Notes: generated by a model not told the origin, from the sequence alone. A DNA stretch of 64,000 nt from Chondrosia reniformis (GCA_947172415.1 OX359201.1:5506501-5570500), one strand, 5' to 3'; positions 11,750 through 30,189 are shown, counted from the stretch's first letter. Numbers and translations: made by a program.

Positions 11750-12509
11750 CTAATAAAAAGTCGGAATTAAAATAATTTTTACCAAGAACCATGCACCTTA
11801 AAACAACTTCGTAGTCTGCTTTATTAAGTTAACCAGTTGAAACTTGTTGATTATATATATTTTTACGTCATGATGTCGTCACTTAATTAAGCGCTTCCTT
11901 TTTATATAGATAGGGTATAATTCGAAACAACTCATTTTTGTCAATAAGACAATTTTTCACAATTTTTATGATTCGATATCATTCTAACTCTTATTCTAAG
12001 TTGCACTTTTCCTAAGTAGAATTGTAGCTTAAATTCGAATACAACTGCAAGCACAATTCTGAATTTCCTCTAAGTGGGGTTTATTTTGCTCATACAATCA
12101 TTAGTAACATAAGAATGCCAAAGAAGTATGGTTTAAGATTGGATTGGATTAAGCTTCAGACAAATTTCATTCAGGAAATCATAGTTGCCATACAAATATC
12201 CCAAATATCCCAAATTACCCGCGGCCGAAACGTTAAAATTCTGGTTAACAGAAGACCCTTATTCCTAGTTAATGCACATAAGGTTGCATATCCCAGTGTA
12301 CCTGAGGGGAAATTACCGTTTTACCCTACATGCAGGCATGCAACGTATAAATCTGTCATGAATAAATTGTCTACTTAGACATATATAGATCTATGCACCG
12401 GTGACCCGTACGTTGTATAAGAGGATTCGAGTCACCCATGCACCTGACTCAAAAGAGTCAAAAATGTTCGAATTCATTGTGCTGTTCTCCGAACAAGGAT
12501 GTAAACAAA

Positions 12510-12517
12510 TGACGTCA
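12510..12517. promoter_or_regulatory. CRE palindrome TGACGTCA
   Basis: A perfect cAMP-response-element palindrome 46 bp upstream of the ODAD3 start, in the presumed shared promoter with the minus-strand coiled-coil gene. Binding by a CREB/ATF factor is inference. Confidence 0.5.
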
Positions 12518-12534
12518 TTGACCACTCCTAATTT

Positions 12535-12548
12535 ATTGCCATGCCAAC
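12535..12548 (+). promoter_or_regulatory. RFX X-box-like site
   Basis: ATTGCCATGCCAAC matches 12 of 14 positions of the X-box GTTGCCATGGCAAC bound by RFX factors, which drive ciliary genes across animals. It ends 14 bp before the ATG of ODAD3, itself a ciliary gene. A decayed version sits at the same place ahead of the ODAD3 fragment at 3776. Confidence 0.55.
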
Positions 12549-12562
12549 GTAAAAACGACAAA

Positions 12563-15500
12563 ATGACCGACTCAATTAAGGAAGAGATAGACGAGCTTAG
12601 AAGAAAGTTAGCTTTACTAGGTATGTGTTTACATATTTCCCTACCTATTTTGTGTTTTTCTACATCAAAATACTACGTTCAACAGATACCCTCCTCTTCT
12701 TCGTACTTAGATGGAGACCAGAAAGCTTACGCAGAAAACTCTGGTTACAGCATCGAGCAAAACAAAGAAAAAATAGCGAAACTGCGTTCTGAAAATAAAG
12801 AACTTCGAACCAAACTAGCCAATAGAATGAAGGTTAGTATTTGCGTGTAATTGTTGCATAAATGAGAGGTTTTAACACATGCGTATATAGCTAAGCCTGC
12901 AGATAACATATGCTGCAAGGGAAGATATCCATCAAATGTAGTTCAGTATTATGGTATCACCAAAAAGATCAATAAATGTCAAACAGTGGACTTATGTCCA
13001 TCTGTAATTGTTGATTTTATACGTACTAATAGTTGTTGTACACATGTGTCTGACAGGCTGATGATGATGTAGTTGCTAGTATCTTCAAGAAGCATGGAGT
13101 GCGCCAGCCAGCAGAGCTGAGAGGAGTCACTGGAGATGTAAGATACTCATGTAATTTGGTACATACGCACATAATGATATGTACGCTGATGAAGACCTCC
13201 GGGTTGAAATGTTCAATTTCTCTTAATATCTCTGTCACTGATGCTCAATTACCATACATCAATATAGTCTCTCTACATTGCTCATATAGACCGCCCTGCG
13301 ACTGTTTGATCAGTTAGTTTGTGAGATAATCAAAAGCCACAATGCGCTGCAGCACAGGACGAGGACCAAGGAGGACACTCTGACAGCTCTTGATGTGCAG
13401 GTGCGGCAGATGCAGCAGGAGGCGGAGGCTGTCAGTGCCACTCCTGTGGGGGACTCTGTGGAAGCACAGAAACTGAGGATGCTGGAGAACAGACTGGAGA
13501 AGGCTATAGTGAAGTGCAACGAAACCACTCACATCAGCAAGACATACGAGTACATAGTACAGAAACTACAAGAGGTTGGTTTATGTACGTATCTCTGTGA
13601 CCCAACATGATCAGCTAATTGTACATAATATTTAAGTATACGTATGTACTCTAAAAGATATTATACTTGATGATATGTGGATGAGGCTTTGGATGAGGAT
13701 ACAAGAGGTTTCTCTTACGTATCTCCACTGGGCCACTTTCTCTTTTTGATCTTGGGAATGTGTGATATTATAGAATTTCCTCTTCACAAGTAAATACATA
13801 TGTACGTATGTAGCCTCATCCATATATCACAGAATGTATCCAAACACCTTGTGTCTTAAAGCCATACTCCTAGGTACATACGTACCTTCCTTGTGGAGCT
13901 TTGATGAGAATTTATTGCTTCACCTTTCTGAACCTTATCTAGTTACTGGGATGATGTTCAAATGCTTTCCTGTATATGTATGCATCTCTAGTAAATACTG
14001 TTTTGTTCTTTGAGTAGGAGCGTTTGCAGTTTGACAACCAGATTGCTGCCATTGAGAAGGCCATCAACCAGAGGAAGAAGGAGCTTAAGGACCTCCAAAG
14101 CATGTGCAATGATGCTCAATTGGCAAGGGACATTGCCAAGGGTGAACTGGTCAAGCAGGAGCAGAGAAATGTAGCTCTGAGGAGGGAACGTGAGAAGGAG
14201 CTCTCAGAGTACAAGAAGCAGGCGGATGAGAAAAAGGAGTTTGCTGACCGAGTAGAGAGAAGACTTAACAGAATGTCCCTCACCAACCAAGAAGACGCTA
14301 CCATTGGTACGTAGGGCACACACTATTCACACAAGTAGACCCTAGTACTGAAGGTACGTAGGTATATATTTGAGCATCAGCAAAAACTGAAGATCTACGG
14401 GTTGAAACGTTCAAATTTCTGTTTCTGAAATATAAGTGTTGCTGATGCTCAAATATATACCTACCTTTTCATCATGAACGCAACGAATACCCCCTATTGT
14501 TTCATTATTTAAACATGGATGTACATTTAATTAAGTAGCTCTATGAATATGTACGTACGTATGTGCATGTTCAACTTGTGTAAGTATGTATCTAAGCACA
14601 AGTGATAAGACCCTGACCCTTGATTGATGGTACATATGTAAGTAGCTACGTATGTACGTATGTACATAACCTGTTACTGTGCTCCACTGCAGCTGGGTCT
14701 CAGGGTCCCACTGAAGAGGAGGACCAGGAGGCCAAGATCTCCTCTTATGAGGAGGCCCTGATGAAGATCAAAGATGCCACTGGAGTTGCAAGCATTCAAG
14801 AGGTGGTAGAAAGGTTTCTGTCTCAAGGGGCCACCAGACAGCATCTGGAAAGTTTAAAGGAAGATAACACACAGCAGATAGCAAGACTGAAAGAAGAGAG
14901 GGTAAGTGTATCATTGCTGACTTATCTCCTTTCAAGGATTTATTGCAACAGTTTGTACATTTTAGTATTGAAATTGTGCATAAATACGTATGTACGTACA
15001 TGAATCTAAAACAACTTTCCTATATACTATGTCTATTCTAAAGTAAAAGGCCTATAGGGAACTAAATGACAGCTTTGGATGAGGATACAAGAGTCTTCTC
15101 TTTGTTCTTCTGCTCCACTGGGCCAGGTGTGTATACCTTTATATTGCATATTCCTCTTATGTGCATATCTGTGTTTAGAATCGACTGCACAACCAGTTTG
15201 AAGAGATGAAGTATTCTGGTGAGGCAAAGATGTCCACTGGACAGAGAATGTTGGAAGAGTTTCAGGAGCACTTGGACGCAGCCAAACAAAAGTACGTTGT
15301 AGTACACATATTCAGAGGAGCTTGTGTGGTTTGTTGGGAAAGGTCCATTCAACTTTCTAATTGACCTGAACTTTTGTTTGTCCTTATTTCAAACTGTGGT
15401 ATCAATGGACATACTGTACATACCTGCTTCCATATATACACACTATGATAGGGGGTAATTTTAGTTGCGTTCATTATGAAAGATATGTTTATTGGAGCTA

Positions 15501-16654
15501 TCGGCAACAAAATTAAGCTAGATTGAACGTTTCGACCCGTAGGTCTTCATCAGCAGTAAAGTAGCTCAATTTTGTTGCCGATAGCTCCAATAAACTTATC
15601 TTTCATACATACGTACGTACATACATGCATACTATGTACATACATACATACCTCACTTTCCATTAACAGGACTAAGGCTAGTGAGGCAGAGGCTGATAAA
15701 GCTGTCAAGTTACTGGGATCACTGAGAGCTGGAGTGGAACATCTTGCAGAGAAACTACAACACCTGAAAACTGTAAGTAGTGTGAAGCCAGTTGGGCTAC
15801 TGTAGTACAGGACTAGTAGAATGAGACCCTCTATATAATAAATCCCAGAGTGGTGTCCATTCTACATATGTATGCATACCAACACTGTGCAAGTTTGTAA
15901 GCTATGTATGTATAAAAGTCTATACATACCTAAATGTTGTATATAAAATGTATGTGTATGTATGTGTGTATAGCCTCAGACACACACTTTGAAACCCAAA
16001 CTGGACCCAACCTCCAGCGAGTATGCACTGGACCTGCTGACCACTTGTGAACAGAAGTTAGTTTTGTTAACAGAGGAACTCTCCTCACACAATGTTGATG
16101 TGTTACAGAAGGAGATGGAAGATGAAGAGGTAAGTGTGCATACATGAACCATGAACCAATCAACTACGTACATATAGTTAAGACATGATCTGTTATATAC
16201 CTCTCCTATTAGAATGCATACGTATGTAAATTAGATTTACTTTATCTACTACCTTAGTTTCGAAGAAGCATTGAAAGTCACATTCCATCTGACAACACTC
16301 GCGTCATATTGCCCAAAGACTCATCTCAATCTGCAGTTTTCAGAGATGGTAAGCTCACAAGAAAAAGTGAGACTTTCACTTCTCTAAAATACTCAGCTAA
16401 GTACATTACTTACATATGTACATATATATATGTAAATAGGTTCTTTTTTATATGTATATTATTACATATGTACACATATGTACGTATAAAATTCAAGTAA
16501 TAGTTAGTACATTTATACAGATAGTGACAGTGGATCTGATGAGGAGTGTGTGACACGTGAGAAGATGAAGACAACGGCTCAAGCAGTTGTGGATGCAAAG
16601 ACCAAAAAGAAACCGACAGATGATGATGAGCCTACAACAAAGAAGAGACGCTGA
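12563..16654 (+). CDS. ODAD3: outer dynein arm docking complex subunit 3 (CCDC151)
   Basis: Eleven exons: 12563-12620, 12711-12832, 13057-13137, 13290-13574, 14018-14306, 14693-14901, 15179-15291, 15670-15772, 15974-16129, 16258-16348, 16521-16654. All have GT-AG borders and phases that close exactly, giving 546 residues (the human protein is about 595). The N-terminal part, IDELRRKLALL then DGDQKAYAENS and IEQNKEKIAKLRSENKEL, follows the CCDC151 pattern of a short helix, a GD-K-A-Y segment and then coiled coil. Long coiled coils continue to about residue 460, and the end is acidic then basic (TTKKRR). The protein helps dock outer dynein arms on ciliary doublet microtubules. The start was chosen at MTDSIKEE because the duplicate fragment conserves it; the frame is also open upstream. 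Introns 3, 5 and 7 hold hammerhead hairpins. The stop is 4 bp from the convergent WDR13 stop. Confidence 0.93.
13186..13260 (+). ncRNA. hammerhead-like motif H4
   Basis: CTGATGAAGACCTCCGGGTT followed by GAAATGTTC. The core is kept except for a C-to-T change after GAAA, again CpG-type decay. A second CACTGATGCTCAAT follows and resembles the 3' stem I of other copies. In ODAD3 intron 3, sense strand. Upstream stem I is poor, so this is a decayed copy. Confidence 0.5.
13665..13825 (-). repeat. degenerate relative of the hammerhead-bearing short element
   Basis: Contains CTTTGGATGAGGATACAAGAG and CTCCACTGGGCCA in the order seen in the 3' half of the ~235-bp element, but the hammerhead core itself is lost. 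Lies in ODAD3 intron 4. Confidence 0.5.
14360..14466 (+). ncRNA. hammerhead-like hairpin H5, core damaged
   Basis: Outer stem GGTATATATTTGAGCATCAG pairs with CTGATGCTCAAATATATACC. The inner part reads CTGAAGATCTACGGGTTGAAACGTTC, so three bases of CTGATGA are missing while GAAACGTTC is intact. Downstream comes the family tail (ATCATGAACGCAACGAATACC). In ODAD3 intron 5. Confidence 0.55.
15010..15130 (-). repeat. truncated hammerhead-bearing short element
   Basis: Carries GGCCTATAGGGAACTAAA, GCTTTGGATGAGGATACAAG and GCTCCACTGGGCCAGG, the 3' half of the ~235-bp element family in minus orientation, and stops just before the ribozyme core. In ODAD3 intron 6. Confidence 0.6.
15478..15606 (-). ncRNA. 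hammerhead-like hairpin H6 with long stem I
   Basis: On the minus strand: CTGATGA, A, stem II GACC/GGTC with loop TACG, GAAACGTTC. The flanks form a near-perfect outer stem of about 30 bp (AGTTTATTGGAGCTATCGGC and its complement). The family tail (ATGAACGCAAC) lies just outside at 15453-15475. The core is intact apart from the extra A. In ODAD3 intron 7, antisense to the gene. Confidence 0.65.
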
Positions 16655-16658
16655 AACT

Positions 16659-22855
<6,197 letters not shown>

Positions 22856-23493
22856 TTTATCAGATATTGTGCAATATCTTATCCCTGCGTCATGCATACA
22901 TGCATGGTAGAAATTAAAGAACACCAAACTGACATGAAATGAAAATGGCTACAAACTGATAAATTTAAAAATATTCAAGATGTACATTCTAAATAGTACC
23001 TGCATCATGATCATGGTGAAGAGGATTGCATTTTAGATAACAAAGGTCAGTAATTCAAATTCAAACGGTTTCTGATGGGACTAGAATCTTATAAAGTTGG
23101 TTAGCCATTGTTGAATTGTTTCCAGTGCCTCTTCCTCTATAAGTAATTCAAATTCACCAAAACTGATAGTAAAGTTAGTGATCAAAATTCACTGTTCAAG
23201 GCTGTAGATAATGTGGGGGTTAGGGGGCTCTAGCCCTTTCCTTGAAAACATGTACATCACTATAATAGACATAAAACATTCATCAGGGTTAATACTACAG
23301 GAGTAACAAACATAGCTAAATTTTAATGTTGATATTGTCCAAATTCAGCTAACTGTTTTGTTGAATAAATTAAATGGGCATGGTAACGTTAACCGGATAT
23401 AGGTGTGGCTTCAACTGCCAGAGTAGTCCTTACTAAGTAATTTAATATCTGCTATATTAATTGAGTATATTGATAATATTTATATCTATGTAG
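22856..23493. other. spacer between WDR13 and the SR-like fragment
   Basis: No supported exon, element or site was recognised. It would have to contain the promoter of WDR13 and, if the next gene is real, its missing 5' exons. Confidence 0.4.
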
Positions 23494-24039
23494 GCCTCCT
23501 CAATTTCAGAAGGCGAGGTGAAAGATGAAAAGAATAGAAAACGTAGATCATGCTCTCGCTCTGAATCTGGTACAAGTCAACATCACATGACTGTCACATG
23601 ACCTATCAATGTCCTAAGTTATACTTTCAATGATGTTACTGTAGGAGAGAAGAAGAAAGCAAAGAAACACAAGAAAAAGAAGAGCAAAAGGAAGAGACCA
23701 GTTAGTTTAGCCAATACTAGTGCCTAACTCCTTGAATACTATTCTTTCTTCCTTCATAATTGTTCTAGTACATTTTTAACATTTGTTTCATTTCTGCTGC
23801 ATCCTCTTTAGCTTTGGTCCGTCCTTATTCTTAATTATTATTGTTACTGCTGTTTAGTCCTTTCACTTCTCTTGTATTCTTACTCGTTCACCGAATGTGT
23901 CTCTTGTGTGTTTAGAGGATGCCTGTTTCTGACAATGATGGTAGAGGAGATATAAAGAGGATAAGAGACAAAGGACCACTCTTCAAGTAGTAAGAGGAAG
24001 AAGGATGAAAGTCCGGGAGAAATCTCAGATGATGACTAA
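23494..24039 (+). pseudogene. 3' end of a lysine/arginine-rich nuclear-type protein, frameshifted
   Basis: Exons 23494-23569 and 23645-23700 read ASSISEGEVKDEKNRKRRSC and EKKKAKKHKKKKSKRKRP with proper acceptor and donor sites. The third (23916 on) starts RMPVSDNDGRGDIKR but hits TAG at 23988. A one-base shift gives DHSSSSKRKKDESPGEISDD and stops at 24037-24039, a typical end for splicing-associated proteins. No 5' exons or start were found. Most likely a decayed gene end; a sequencing error in an intact gene is the alternative. Family not assigned. Confidence 0.5.
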
Positions 24040-24070
24040 ACTCTCGATGGGCATTGCATTTTCTTTATCG

Positions 24071-24384
24071 TACCGTAATTCGGGAAATTTTCGTTGTTAA
24101 AATATTTTCGTGGTTGGCTCAAACCACGAAAATTTATCACACGAAATATTTTTAACAACGAATAATAACACGTTGTACAGTCTAAGTATTATGTAAACGC
24201 AACATAGCTGAGCGCGGCCAAAATGGCTCTACTGCGATACCTGCAGCGCAAGGACGGTTTACCGGACCCAAAGGGGTGACTTTCGTCCGAAGTAACAGCA
24301 GCAACAATCGCTCGTGCGACCCAGACCACGAAAATATTTTAACACGAAAATTTCCGAACACGAAAATTTCCCGAACTACGGTAC
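24071..24384. mobile_element. MITE with nested inverted repeats
   Basis: The left end TACCGTAATTCGGGAAATTT is complementary to the right end AATTTCCCGAACTACGGTA. Further inside, TTAAAATATTTTCGTGGTT is repeated in both orientations, so the element folds back in several ways. The central part (24190-24300) is GC-richer and unique. No coding potential. Confidence 0.85.
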
Positions 24385-24729
24385 TTATGTTTTATAAATG
24401 AATATACCTATACCAACATGTTTCTAATTTATGATCAATTTCTTTAATGGTATGATCACATACATACATATATTCCAACTATCTCTGGTCCAGTGGAATA
24501 GAAGAAAGCTCTTGTATATATATCACCATCCAAAATTAAGGAAAATGGAGTTACACGTGTTATGTGGTAAGTAAGTATTTCGAGTTTGAAACTATAGGGG
24601 TACTCTTTGTCTCACCTATGTATGCCCTGTTGCAGTCCTTGCTAGGGGCTTTAAAAATTGCCCCTCTCTTCATATTCTCTAGAGTACGCATCATGCAGGA
24701 TACATCTTTCTTTTTTTTCCATTTTTTTC
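24385..24729. other. unannotated AT-rich spacer
   Basis: No gene seen. TAAGTATTTCGAGTTTGAAA near 24568 echoes the hairpin arm at 17188. The satellite begins at about 24730. Confidence 0.4.
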
Positions 24730-25602
24730 CAAACAGTTTTAGAAATTTTGATTTCTACATAAATTTGCCCTATCTCTCAACATACATTAACTTAATACAC
24801 AATACAATGTAGATTAGTGCCGTAACTCTCTCAATTCGGTAAATATGAAGCTTAAATTTGGTATCTACATTCACAGATATGTATGAAACATTTCCAAATA
24901 GTTTTATAAATTTTGATTTCTACATATTAAATTTGCCCTATCTTTCCTCTTACAATAACCTAATTCACAATACAATGTAGATTAGTGCCGTAACTCTGTC
25001 AATTCGGTAAATATGAAGCTTAAACTTGGTGTCTACATTGACAGACATGTATGAAACATTTTCCAACAGTTTTGGAAATTTTGATTTCTACATAAATTTG
25101 CCTTATCTCTCCCCATACATTAACTTAACAAATGTACATTTAGTGCTGTAACTCTGTCAAATGGCTAAATATATATATATGAAGTTTAAACTTGGTGTCT
25201 ACATTCACAGACATGTATGAAACATTTCCAAACAGTTTTCGAAATTTTGATTTCTACATAAATTTGCTCTATCTCTCACCATACATTAACTTAACAAATG
25301 TACATTTTGTGCTGTAACTCTGTCAATTCGGTTAATATGAAGCTTAAACTTGGTGTCTACATTCACAGACATGTATGAAACATTTCCAAACAATTTTATA
25401 AATTTTGATGTCTACATAAATTTGTCCTATCTCTCCTCATACATTAACTTAATACACAATACAATGTACATTAGTGCCGTAACTCTGTCAATTCGGTAAA
25501 TATGAAGCTTAAACTTGGTGTCTACATTCATTGACATGTATGAAACAGTTTTCGAAATTTTGATTTCTACATAAATTTGCCTTATCTCTCACCATACATT
25601 AA
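24730..25602 (+). repeat. satellite array, subfamily A (~165 bp), about 5 units
   Basis: Direct units defined by ACATAAATTTGCCCTATCTC, ACTCTGTCAATTCGGTAAAT and TTCACAGACATGTATGAAAC. Period about 165 bp. Units vary by substitutions and small indels. No transcription unit recognised. Confidence 0.95.
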
Positions 25603-26655
25603 CTAACCCTAATTGCGTAAAACTATAAATGGCCGACCTTGAGTAGGTGTAAGAGTGAAAATGCGGTACTGTATATATTTCTGAAAAAATAGAACTCTTT
25701 GAAATATTTCTTATACACATGGATATGCACTGTGTAGTACTTGATTGTTGTTGAAGCAGTATCTATCCACATATATTATATGGATGTCGTTAAAGTGAAA
25801 TTTTGCCGATCGATGGCCAACGAAACTCCGAAGAAAAAAAGTTGGACCATACCGAACGCTACCATCCACGACGCTCAGAGGCCGGGATCGGTGGTAACGC
25901 TCTGCCGAGTTGAGCTTTGGGTGTCACTTGCGTGAGAAGAACCAGTTCTTCTCGATATGGCCGACTCATATGAATCCTTAAAGATATCAGATGCCAATCC
26001 CACATTACGTGGAACCCCCCCGAAATCCGGATTATTGGTGAGCACGTCTCTATGGCACCAACCGATTAGGAGACAGCTTCAGAGTCTAAGCGCTACCAAC
26101 CCCTATGGGAACCGCTACCACCATAGGGATGTGTCCAGGTAGGCCTACTTTATAAGGTTTTGCGCTTCTATTTAAACAACAAAATTTCAAAAGGAAACGA
26201 TTGTGGTTGGCGCTATTCCATACTTAAGAATAGGGTATTTGCGAGAAAAATGTAGTCAAATTATATCAAGTTAATTCGGGATGAGTGCATCGTTCCAAGC
26301 CATTTTAAAGGTATATCCAGTATTCGTGGTTCATCTAGAAACTTGGAAAAATGGATAGAATCCTGTAAGTGTCTTGATTGGCGGAGGAGACCAACTTTTC
26401 TGGTCCCATGTAGAAACGATTTTAGCGAGAGGTGTTCCGATATGAACGTAAACTGGTATAACCAGCCACACTCAATCTCAATTGCTGTAATAGCATAATG
26501 GCTACCTGCCTCTATGTAAAGACCTTCTGACAGCTGCGTTCTGGACTGTTCCTGCGTGTTTCTAGTTGCCCCATTCATGTCAAAACATTTTAACTTGGTA
26601 TGCCGATAATTTGCATAATAGTATCGCACGATATATATGCTACACCATTTAAAGG
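25603..26655 (+). repeat. satellite-interrupting module M1 (plus)
   Basis: A ~1.05-kb unique-looking, GC-richer block beginning CCCTAATTGCGTAAAACTAT and ending at CACCATTTAAAGGTCG. It contains two adjacent small plus-strand open frames, 25741-25935 (ending VTLCRVELWVSLA) and 25957-26142 (MADSYESLKISDANPTLRG), and a minus-strand one, c(26261..26629). A 9-bp-arm palindrome (GAGAAGAACCAGTTCTTCTC) lies at 25933-25952. No known domain is recognised, and replacements between copies fall at all codon positions, so coding is doubtful. Copy M4 lies 10,543 bp away with very few differences. Confidence 0.85.
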
Positions 26656-28660
26656 TCGTATAGTAGAAAATTAATGTACATTAGAGTGCTGTAGCTCTGT
26701 CAAATGGAGAGATATGAAGCTGAAACATTGTGTCAGTATTCACAGAGATGTATGAAAGGCTTCCAATGAATTTTGCAAATTTTGAAATCAACTCAAATTT
26801 GCCCTATCTCTCACCATACGTACATTAACTTTGTATAGCAGTAATTCAAAGTACATTAAGTTCTGTAACTCTTCCAAATGGAGCGATATGAATCTGAAAC
26901 TCAATGTCAGTATTCACAGAGATGTATGAAAGGTTTATATTGAGTTTTGCAAATTTTAAAATCAACTCAAATTTGCCCTATCTCTCACCATACATTAACT
27001 TTGTATAGCAGTAATTGAAAGTACATTTATGGTTCTATATAACTCTGCCAAATGAAGATATATGGTTCTGAAATTCAATATCAGTATTCACAGACATGTA
27101 TGACACATTTCCAAACAGTTTTAGAAATTTTGATTTCTACATAAATTTGCCCTATCTCTCACCATACATTAACTTAATACACAATACAATGTATATAGAT
27201 TAGTGCCGTAACTCTGTCAATTCGGTAAATATGAAGCTTAAACTTGGTGTCTACATTCACAGACATGTATGAAACATTTCCAAGCAATTTTATAAATTTT
27301 GATTTCTACATAAATTTGCCCTATCTCTTCTCATACATTAACTTAATACACAATACAATGTATATAGATTAGTGCCGTAACTCTGTCAATTCGGTAAATA
27401 TGAAGCTTAAACTTGGTGTCTACATTCACAGACATGTATGAAACATTTCCAAGCAATTTTATTAATTTTGATTTCTACATAAATTTGCCCTATCTCTTCT
27501 CATACATTAACTTAATACACAATACAATGTAGATTAGAGCCGTAAGTCTGTCAATTCGGTAAATATATGTAGCTTAAACTTGATGTCTACATTCAAAGAC
27601 ATGTATGAAACATTTCCAAACAGTTTTATAAATTTTGATTTCTACATAAATTTGCCCTATCTCTCCTCATACATTAACTTAATACACAATACAATGTACA
27701 TTAGTGCTGTAACTCGGTCAATTCGGTAAATATGAAGCTTAAACTTGGTGTCTACATTCACAGACATGTATGAAACATTTCCAAACAGTTTTGGAAATTT
27801 TGATTTCTACATAAATTTGCCCTATCTCTTCTCATACATTAACTTAATACACAATGCAATCTACATTAGTGCCGTAACTCTGTCAATTCGGTAAATATGA
27901 AGCTTAAACTTGGTGTCAACATTCACAGACATGTATGAAACATTTCCAAACAATTTTATAAATTTTGATTTCTACATAAATTTGCCCTATCTCTCCTCAC
28001 ACATTAACTTAATACACAATACAATGTACATTAGTGCTGTAACTCTGTCAATTCGATAAATATGAAGCTTAAACTTGGTGTCAACATTCACAGACATGTA
28101 TGAAACATTTCCAAACAGTTTTGGAAATTTTGATTTCTACATAAATTTGTCCTATCTCTCCTCATACATTAACTTAATACACAATACAATGTACATTAGT
28201 GCTGTAACTCGGTCAATTCGGTAAATATGAAGCTTAAACTTGGTGTCTACATTCACAGACATGTATGAAACATTTCCAAACAGTTTTGGAAATTTTGATT
28301 TCTACATAAATTTGCCCTATCTCTCACCATACATTAACTTAACAAATGTACATTTAGTGCTGTAACTCTGTCAAATGGCTAAATATGAAGTTTACACTTG
28401 GTGTCTACATTCACAGATATGTATGAAACATTTCCAAACAGTTCTATAAATTTTGATTTCTATATAAATTTGCCCTATCTCTCACCATACATTAACTTAA
28501 CAAATGTACATTTAGTGCTGTAACTCTGTCAAATGGCTAAATATGAAGTTTACACTTGGTGTCTAAATTCACAGATATGTATGAAACATTTCCAAACAAT
28601 TTTATAAATTTTGATTTCTACATAAATTTGCCCTATCTCTTCTCATACATTAACTTAACT
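26656..28660 (+). repeat. satellite array, subfamilies B then A
   Basis: 26656-27075 holds about 2.5 units of subfamily B (AAATCAACTCAAATTTGCCC and CACAGAGATGTATGAAAGG). From 27076 about ten subfamily A units follow. The A-to-C switch occurs near 28661. Confidence 0.93.
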
Positions 28661-30189
28661 TTGTGTTGGAGATTTTAATGTACATTAAGGGTCGTCACTC
28701 CATCAAACAGTAATATGTGAAGCTAATACTTGATGTCAGCATTCACAGACATGTATGAATCATTTCCAAAGAGTTTTAGAAATTTCAATTTTTGTTCATA
28801 TTTGCCCTATCTCTCACCATACATTAACTTTGTGTGGGAGATTTTAATGTACATTAAGGGTCGTAATTCCATCAAACAGCAAGATGTGAAGCCAATACTT
28901 GATGTCAGCATTCATAGACATGTATGAAACATTTGCAACGAGTTTTAGAAGTTTCAATTTTTGTTCATATTTGCCCTATCTCTCACCATACATTAACTTT
29001 GTGTTGGAGATTTTAATGTACATTAAGGGTCGTAACTCCATCAAACAGTAAGATGTGAAGCTAATACTTTATGTCAGCATTCACAGACATGTATGAATCA
29101 TTTCCAAAGAGTTTTAGAAATTTCAATTTTTGTTCATATTTGCCCTATTTCTAACCATACATTAACTTTGTGTTGGAGATTTTAATGTACATTAAGGGTC
29201 GTCACTCCAACAAACAGCAATATGTGAAGCTAATACTTGATTTCAGCATTCACAGACATTTATGAAACATTTCCAAAGAGTTTTAGAAGTTTCAATTTTT
29301 GTTCATATTTGCCCTATATATCTCTCACCATACATTAACTTTGTATGGTAGATTTTAATGTACATTAAGGGTCGTAACTCCAACAAACAGTAAGATGTGA
29401 AGCTAATACTTGATGTCAGCATTCACAGACATGTATGAAACATTTGCAAAGAGTTTTAGAAGTTTCAATTTTTGTTCATATTTGCCCTATCTCTCACCAT
29501 ACATTAACTTTGTGTTGGAGATTTTAATGTACATTTAGGGTCGTAACTCCATCAAGCAGCAAGATGTGAAGCTAATACTTGATGTTAGCATTCACAGACA
29601 TGTATGAAACATTTCCAATGAGTTTTAAAAGTTTTAATTTTTGTTCATATTTGCCCTATATATCTCTTCACCATACATTAATATTGTAGGGCAGATTTTA
29701 ATGTACATTAAGGGTCGTAACTCCAACAAACAGCAAGATGTGTAGCTAATATTGGATTTCAACATTCACAGACATTTATGAAACATTTCCAAAGAGTTTT
29801 AGAAGTTTCAATTTTTGTTCATATTTGCCCTATCTCTTCACCATACATTAACTTTGTATGGTAGATTTTAATGTACATTAAGGGTCATAACTCCAACAAA
29901 CAGCAAGATGTGAAGCTAATACTTGATGTCAGTATTGACAGACATTTATGTAACATTTCTAGAGAGCTTTAGAAGTTTCAATTTTTGTTCATATTTGCCC
30001 TATATATCTCTCACCATACATTAACTTTTTGTGGGAGATTTCAATGTACATTAAGGGTCGTAACTCCATCAAACAGTAAGATGTGAAGCTAATACTTGAT
30101 GTCAGCATTCACAGACATGTATGAAACATTTCCATTCAGTTTTAGAAGTTTCAAGTTTTGTTCATATTTGCCCTATCTCTCACCATACA
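28661..30189 (+). repeat. satellite array, subfamily C (~169 bp), about 9 units
   Basis: Units carry TTTCAATTTTTGTTCATATT, TGTACATTAAGGGTCGTAA and AAGCTAATACTTGATGTCAG. Spacing of TTGCCC landmarks is 169 bp (for example 28971, 29140, 29309). The conserved TTCACAGACATGTATGAA block is shared with subfamily A. Confidence 0.95.

Noticed and set aside
12115-12378. 87-codon plus-strand frame ahead of ODAD3
   Set aside because: No recognised family, lies in the presumed shared promoter region; repeated ATATCCCAA sequence suggests chance.
12450-12491. Minus-strand MNSNIFDSFESG as first exon of the coiled-coil gene
   Set aside because: Its donor leaves one base, but the next known exon (11749) needs two, so the phases do not join without another exon.
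12401-12562. ODAD3 starting upstream at the first ATG of the open frame (12401) or at 12464
   Set aside because: The duplicate at 3776 and the X-box position both favour the start at 12563; upstream residues do not look like the family.
25741-26142. Module frames as a THAP-type or transposase gene
   Set aside because: No ordered Cys/His or catalytic signature; changes between copies hit all codon positions, and the neighbouring frames are out of register in most copies.
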